Of a stretch of DNA of 9,559 bases, positions 5,850-9,559 are shown one piece after another (position 1 is the stretch's first letter; each line of letters opens with the position of its first letter). Source of the stretch: an uncultured Burkholderiaceae bacterium (GTDB taxonomy: Bacteria > Pseudomonadota > Gammaproteobacteria > Burkholderiales > Burkholderiaceae_F); assembly GCA_937936215.1 (NCBI GenBank), contig CALGWX010000134.1, forward strand, positions 1 through 9,559. Reading direction: 5' to 3'. Both the position numbers and the translations under genes were made by a program. Below the pieces are notes generated by a model. That model was not told the origin of the DNA. It made no database searches and saw only the letters and a program-made list of their open reading frames with translations.

Positions 5850-7750
5850 GCGCGATCTTCGGCGTCATCAACGTCCGCCATGACGGCGGCAGCCAGGCGG
5901 TGCTGGGTCGCATGCGGCACGCTGACCGCGGCATGGAAGGCCGTCGCGGGCAGATCGTCACCACCGACTCGGCCGCCTTCGGCAGCATCGATGGGCTGAC
6001 GCCCGCGCAATGCCATCAGGAGGGGCTGGTGGTCGTGGCCCTGCTCGGGGAGGTGCGCTTCGACTCGGTCCCGCTGCGCCAGCATGCGGAGTCGTTCGGC
6101 GCCGCCGCCGCGGTCGCAAAGGCTTACGGCGCGCTGGGCGCCGATTGCCTGGGCCAGATGCACGGCGCGTTCGCCGTCGCCATTGCCGACGGCGGCCGCG
6201 ACCGCGGCCTGATCGCGATCGATCGCATGGCGATTCGGTCCCTCGCGTTCGCGACGGTGGATGGCGGGATCGTCTTCGGGACGTCCGCGGCCGCCGTGGC
6301 GGCGCACCCGGCGGTCGGCCGCAGGCTCAGCCGCCAGGGCATCTTCAACTTCCTGTACTGCGAAAACGTGCCGGCGCCGGGCACGATCTTCGAGGGCGTG
6401 GCCAAGCTGCTGCCCGGGCAGCGGGTGGTCGTCGAAGGGCGCAGCGTGCGCAAGGACTTCTACTGGCAGCTTCAATACTGCGACCGAAGCGGTGAGCCGG
6501 AGCCGGCGCTGCGCGCCGAGTTCCTGCGGCTGCTGCGCGGCTGCGTCGCGCGCGCCGCCGGGGACGGCGATGCCGGCACCTTTCTGAGCGGCGGCACCGA
6601 CAGCTCGACCGTCACGGGCATCCTGACCGAGCTGCGCCGGCAGCCGACGGACACCTACTCGATCGGCTTCGATGCCGAGGGCTACGACGAGATGGCGTAC
6701 GCGCGCATCGCGGCGCGCCATTTCCGCAGCCGCGCTCACGAGTACTACGTCACGCCGGGCGACGTGGCCGAAGTGATCGACCTGATCGCCAACGCCTACG
6801 ACGAGCCGTTTGGCAATGCCTCGGCGGTGCCCACCTACTACTGCGCGAAGCTGGCCCAGGCCGATGGCCGCGAGCTGCTGCTCGCTGGCGACGGCGGCGA
6901 CGAACTGTTCGGCGGCAACGCGCGGTACGCCAAGCAGAAGGTCTTCGAAACGTACTGGCGGCTGCCGGGGATCCTGCGCGAGGGGCTGATCGAACCCGCC
7001 CTGCTCGGCAGCCCATGGATGGACCGCATCGCCCCGCTGCGCAAAGCGCGCAGCTACGTGCAGCAGGCGCGCGTTCCGCTGCCCGACCGGCTAGAGACCT
7101 ACAACTTCCTCGAGCGCGAGGCGCTCGCCGAGATCTTCGAGCCGGAATTCCTCACCGCCATCGACCCGCATCAGCCCCGCGATATCGCGCGCGAGGTGTT
7201 CTTCCGCACCACCTCGGGGACGGCCGTCAACCGGATGATGCATCTGGACCTGAAGGAAACGCTCGCCGACAACGATCTGCGCAAGGTCAACGGCATGTGC
7301 GAACTTGCGGGCATCAGGGTCCGGTACCCGATGCTCGACGACGACCTGGTCGCTTTTTCCGGGCGGCTCGCCCCCGATCAGAAAGTCAAGGGGCTGCGGC
7401 TGCGCCACTTCTTCAAAGAGAGCCTGAAGGGCTTTCTTCCCGACGAGATCATTGCCAAGACCAAGCACGGCTTCGGGCTGCCGTTCGGCGTCTGGATGGA
7501 GCGCGACGCGGGGCTGCGCGAGATCGCAGTGGCCAGCCTGCAGTCGTTCAAGCACCGCGGCTACGTCCGGCCGGCTTATGTGGACCGCCTGCTGCACCTG
7601 CATGAAGCCAGCCACGCCGGGTACTACGGCGTGATGATCTGGATCGTGATGATGCTGGAGCGCTGGCTCGACGCCGAGCAGCGCGCGCGTGTGGCGGCCG
7701 AAGACTATGCGCCTTCCGGCGAGGCGAACATGCCCTGTGCCCGCGCGTAG
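5846..7750 (+). CDS. Asparagine-synthetase-like ATP-dependent amide-forming enzyme lacking the glutaminase cysteine
   Basis: A 634-residue protein with the two-domain AsnB layout. The C-terminal synthetase domain is well kept: pyrophosphate loop LSGGTDSS (247-254), YSIGFD (271-276), YDEPFGNASAVP (318-329), GDGGDELFGG (348-357) and KHGFGLPFGVW near residues 545-555. It should therefore bind ATP and adenylate a carboxylate. The N-terminal domain begins MSAIFG where glutamine-dependent members begin MCGIFG, so the Cys2 nucleophile is absent. The NGE glutamine-site motif is LGE (67-69), and the Asp-containing SDTE-type motif is missing. Glutamine hydrolysis is therefore unlikely. As in beta-lactam synthetases, the enzyme may use free ammonia, an external amine or an intramolecular amine. 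ATG 5846 overlaps the ACP stop as ATGA. The 3' end overlaps the convergent nucleotidylyltransferase gene. Its product may join an acyl group and an amine in glycan assembly; this is inference. Confidence 0.85.
   Translation: MSAIFGVINVRHDGGSQAVLGRMRHADRGMEGRRGQIVTTDSAAFGSIDGLTPAQCHQEGLVVVALLGEVRFDSVPLRQHAESFGAAAAVAKAYGALGADCLGQMHGAFAVAIADGGRDRGLIAIDRMAIRSLAFATVDGGIVFGTSAAAVAAHPAVGRRLSRQGIFNFLYCENVPAPGTIFEGVAKLLPGQRVVVEGRSVRKDFYWQLQYCDRSGEPEPALRAEFLRLLRGCVARAAGDGDAGTFLSGGTDSSTVTGILTELRRQPTDTYSIGFDAEGYDEMAYARIAARHFRSRAHEYYVTPGDVAEVIDLIANAYDEPFGNASAVPTYYCAKLAQADGRELLLAGDGGDELFGGNARYAKQKVFETYWRLPGILREGLIEPALLGSPWMDRIAPLRKARSYVQQARVPLPDRLETYNFLEREALAEIFEPEFLTAIDPHQPRDIAREVFFRTTSGTAVNRMMHLDLKETLADNDLRKVNGMCELAGIRVRYPMLDDDLVAFSGRLAPDQKVKGLRLRHFFKESLKGFLPDEIIAKTKHGFGLPFGVWMERDAGLREIAVASLQSFKHRGYVRPAYVDRLLHLHEASHAGYYGVMIWIVMMLERWLDAEQRARVAAEDYAPSGEANMPCARA
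7705..7750. other. 46-bp convergent 3' overlap of two coding regions
   Basis: The synthetase-like gene ends with TAG at 7748-7750 on the plus strand, and the nucleotidylyltransferase gene ends with TAG at 7707-7705 on the minus strand. The last 15 codons of each are therefore antisense to the other. No intrinsic terminator is visible between the operons, so the transcripts should be complementary at their 3' ends. Confidence 0.8.
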
Positions 7751-8403
7751 TCCTCGGGCACGCCGATATCGATGAAGCGGCCGCTCGCCCGGTGGACCAA
7801 CGGTCGAAGCGCCTGCAGGCGCGCCGCGAGCACGTCCAGCTCGAACGAAAACGCCTCCGGCAAGCCCAGGGTTTCGAGCAGGTCGCGGCGCATCAGGTAG
7901 ACGCCGGCATTGATCAGCCCGGAGCCGGCGCTGCCCTTCTCGGCGAAGCCGACGAGGCATGAGTCTTCGACGAGAAGGCGGCCGTAGCGAGACGCGTCGG
8001 CGACCTCGACCGCGCAGACGGTCAGGCGCGCAGCGGCGCGTTGATGCGCCGTGCGCATGGCGACGAAGTCCAGTTCGACGAAGCTGTCACCGTTAAGGAC
8101 AAAGACGTCCTGGTTGCTGCATGCGCGCGCCGCCAGCCGGATCGCGCCTCCGGTGCCGAGCGGTTGGTCTTCCACCGAGTACGACAGCCGCAGCGCGCCG
8201 AAGCGCTCCCCGAACGCCGCACGGATCGCCTCATGCCGATAGCCGACAGCCAGCATCGCTTTCGTGAACCCCTGGGCGCGGAGTTGCTCCAGCACGATCG
8301 CCAGGAAGGGGCGGCCGGCCACTGGCGCCAGCGGCTTGGGCAAATCGGGAACGACCTGGCGAAGCCGGGTGCCGAACCCGCCGGCGAGGATGATGGCCTG
8401 CAC
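7705..8403 (-). CDS. hddC: HddC-like sugar-1-phosphate nucleotidylyltransferase
   Basis: A 232-residue nucleotidyltransferase that condenses a sugar 1-phosphate with an NTP to give an NDP-sugar and pyrophosphate. Visible motifs are LAGGFGTRLR (6-15), PKP (22-24), GTGGAIRLA (84-92), LNGDS with the metal-binding Asp (103-107), FAEKG (153-157), INAGVYLM (164-171) and FIDIGVPEDY (210-219). The run VVPDLPKPLAPVAGRPF (18-34) is characteristic of D-glycero-alpha-D-manno-heptose 1-phosphate guanylyltransferases, and the short length fits HddC. The adjacent gmhA-like gene supports this. The start is GTG 8403 (4 nt after the gmhA stop), because ATG codons further upstream lie in unconserved sequence antisense-like to gmhA. 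An RmlA-like or other NDP-sugar role cannot be excluded. Confidence 0.82.
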   Translation of the reverse strand: MQAIILAGGFGTRLRQVVPDLPKPLAPVAGRPFLAIVLEQLRAQGFTKAMLAVGYRHEAIRAAFGERFGALRLSYSVEDQPLGTGGAIRLAARACSNQDVFVLNGDSFVELDFVAMRTAHQRAAARLTVCAVEVADASRYGRLLVEDSCLVGFAEKGSAGSGLINAGVYLMRRDLLETLGLPEAFSFELDVLAARLQALRPLVHRASGRFIDIGVPEDYARAQGMFASPEGA

Positions 8404-8407
8404 GGCG

Positions 8408-8995
8408 TCAGGCCGATCGCTGCTCGCCGTGGATCTGGCGCTCGATGAGGGCGCAGAAGATGTGGCCCAGCACGATATGGCCTTCCTGGATCTTCTGGGT
8501 CTCGTCGTGCGGCACGGCGAGCCAATGGTCGGCGGCCTCGGCCACGGGGCCACGCGCGCGGCCTGTCATCGCCACCGTGACGAGGCCAAGCGCGCGTGCC
8601 GCGGCCAAGGCGCGGACCACGTTCTTCGACCGCCCCGAGGTCGAGATTCCAACGAGCACGTCGCCGCGGCGGCCCAGGGCCTCGACCTGGCGCGAAAAGA
8701 CGCACTCGTAGCCGAAGTCGTTGCCGATCGCGGTCAGCGCGGACGTGTCCACCGTCAACGCTAGACCGGGCATCGCGGGCCGGTCGAAAACGAGCTTGCC
8801 CACCAGCTCGGCCGCGAGGTGCTGGCTGTCCGCGGCGCTGCCGCCGTTGCCGCAAAACATCACCTTGCCCCCGTTGCGTATGGACTGCGCGCAGACGTTG
8901 GCCACCTGCTCGACCGTATGGCGCAGTTGCACATCCGCGCGCATCGCCTGCATGACCTCCACCGCCTTTGCCAATTCCGCATCAAAGTAGCTCAC
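8408..8995 (-). CDS. gmhA: GmhA-like sedoheptulose-7-phosphate isomerase (SIS domain)
   Basis: A 195-residue single-domain SIS protein that, in the GmhA family, converts D-sedoheptulose 7-phosphate to D-glycero-D-manno-heptose 7-phosphate, the first step of heptose synthesis for LPS or capsule. Visible motifs are FCGNGGSAADSQHLAAELVGK (47-67, including catalytic-type Glu63), GISTSGRSKNV (116-126, phosphate-binding SIS loop) and QKIQEGHIVLGHIFCALIE (167-185), holding the conserved late histidines. The length matches the family. The start is GTG 8995 with an AAGGA Shine-Dalgarno 7 nt upstream (minus strand 9007-9003). An ATG seen between them is out of frame and stops at once. It lies 45 nt after the deacetylase-like gene and 4 nt before the hddC-like gene, so the three form one leftward operon. 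DiaA-type SIS paralogues are an unlikely alternative. Confidence 0.88.
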   Translation of the reverse strand: MSYFDAELAKAVEVMQAMRADVQLRHTVEQVANVCAQSIRNGGKVMFCGNGGSAADSQHLAAELVGKLVFDRPAMPGLALTVDTSALTAIGNDFGYECVFSRQVEALGRRGDVLVGISTSGRSKNVVRALAAARALGLVTVAMTGRARGPVAEAADHWLAVPHDETQKIQEGHIVLGHIFCALIERQIHGEQRSA

Positions 8996-9040
8996 GTTTC
9001 CATCCTTCCCAAAGTTGTCACGCCTTGACCGCGGCGCCGG

Positions 9041-9559
9041 TCAGCCTGCGCTTTGCCGCGCGGCCCGTCGCACCTTGCCTTCAGTCACGGCGCAAAGCGC
9101 TAACGCGATGCCGTAAGCAGCGGCGGCCACGAGCCCCAAGCCAGAAATCCATGCCAGCTTGCGCAAGCGGCTCTCGGTTGCCGCACGCCGCACGAAGCAG
9201 CGTACCCGCGCCGAAAGGCGCCGGTCGACGACGCTCGGATCGCCGGCGCTGAGGGCTTCGGCAAGCTCCTGCGTGGACATGAAGCGAAGGCCCGGCAGTG
9301 CAGCCAATGCGCCGTCGAGCAAGCGGTCCAGCTCGGCCAATGCGCGCTCGGCATCCTCTGGCTCGCTGGTGAAGTTGAAGCGATGCATTTCGAGCAGGGT
9401 CGGTCGGCCAAGGCGGTGTCGCTCGCGGGTCGCTTCCAGCGCCCGTTCCGCCGTGTGACCCAGGGCCGGCTCGAAGTACACGTCGCGCACAACGCAGCGC
9501 AGGCCACCGGCAGTCACATCACCGTTGCGCAGGATCTCGCCGTCCGTGACTAGGCGACC
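9041..9559 (-). CDS. C-terminal part of a deacetylase-like protein with a C-terminal membrane helix (partial)
   Basis: The frame is open from base 9559, so the gene's 5' end lies outside the window; 172 residues are visible. The first 115 or so resemble the C-terminal end of NodB-like polysaccharide deacetylase proteins: VRDVYFEPALGHT, then LLEMHRFNFTSEP with a His-Arg-x-Asn-type element, a helix of the form AERALAELDRLLDGALAALP, and LRFMSTQELAEAL. A basic stretch follows and then one hydrophobic helix, WISGLGLVAAAAYGIALALC, ending in a basic tail. This suggests an inner-membrane anchor with the C-terminus in the cytoplasm by the positive-inside rule. A GTG at 9517 is only internal. It is the first visible gene of the leftward gmhA-hddC operon. 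Catalytic motifs would lie upstream, so the family call is moderate. Confidence 0.6.
   Translation of the reverse strand, partial: GRLVTDGEILRNGDVTAGGLRCVVRDVYFEPALGHTAERALEATRERHRLGRPTLLEMHRFNFTSEPEDAERALAELDRLLDGALAALPGLRFMSTQELAEALSAGDPSVVDRRLSARVRCFVRRAATESRLRKLAWISGLGLVAAAAYGIALALCAVTEGKVRRAARQSAG

Noticed and set aside
5738..6739. 333-codon minus-strand frame antisense to ACP and the synthetase
   Set aside because: A shadow of well-motifed plus-strand genes; its translation is low-complexity and unlike known proteins.
7091..7960. 289-codon minus-strand frame spanning the end of the synthetase and part of the hddC-like gene
   Set aside because: It crosses two real genes in another frame and shows no family signature.
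9027..9042. GACCG...CGGTC hairpin at the end of the deacetylase-like gene, considered as a terminator
   Set aside because: It overlaps the stop codon, has no following T run on the minus strand, and the gmhA gene with a good ribosome-binding site follows at once.

Overview
The window is G+C-rich DNA with strong G/C preference at third codon positions. It contains tightly packed, mostly translationally coupled genes and no rRNA, tRNA, IS element or CRISPR array that I can see. The gene families suggest a high-GC proteobacterium. The locus looks like a surface-polysaccharide (capsule, O-antigen or exopolysaccharide) region. Taxonomy is inferred from gene content and composition only.

Layout. 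(1) Left block, minus strand, read right to left: a GNAT-type acetyltransferase (2004-1141), a possible 27-codon coupling ORF (1144-1061), a WalW/NodB-like polysaccharide deacetylase (1061-36), and the first 13 codons of another gene (39-1) leaving the window. Junctions are ATGA or TGATG overlaps. (2) A 232-bp divergent spacer (2005-2236). (3) Middle block, plus strand: a fused alpha/beta thiamine-diphosphate (TPP) E1 dehydrogenase (2237-4279), a 176-nt gap, a lipoyl E2-like acyltransferase (4456-5571), a free-standing acyl carrier protein (5568-5849), and an asparagine-synthetase-like protein (5846-7750). The last three overlap by ATGA. (4) Right block, minus strand: the C-terminal part of a deacetylase-like membrane-anchored protein (9559-9041, truncated by the window), a GmhA-like sedoheptulose-7-phosphate isomerase (8995-8408) and an HddC-like sugar-1-phosphate nucleotidylyltransferase (8403-7705). 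The right and middle blocks converge and overlap by 46 bp.

The right block probably supplies an activated sugar, most simply GDP-D-glycero-D-manno-heptose. The kinase and phosphatase of that route are not in the window. The deacetylases and the GNAT protein would edit N- or O-acyl groups on the glycan.

The most unusual part is the middle block. It places a complete E1 and E2 of the 2-oxoacid dehydrogenase type beside an ACP and an Asn-synthetase-like enzyme, with no E3 (lipoamide dehydrogenase) in view. Two catalytic positions are atypical. The E2 has Ser where the HxxxDG motif has Asp. The synthetase begins Met-Ser-Ala, so it lacks the Cys2 glutaminase nucleophile, while its ATP site is intact. 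My hypothesis is that E1/E2 builds an acyl group on lipoate, passes it to the ACP instead of CoA, and the synthetase-like protein uses the product in an ATP-dependent amide-forming step on a polysaccharide precursor. The parts and substitutions are visible in the sequence. The pathway is inference.
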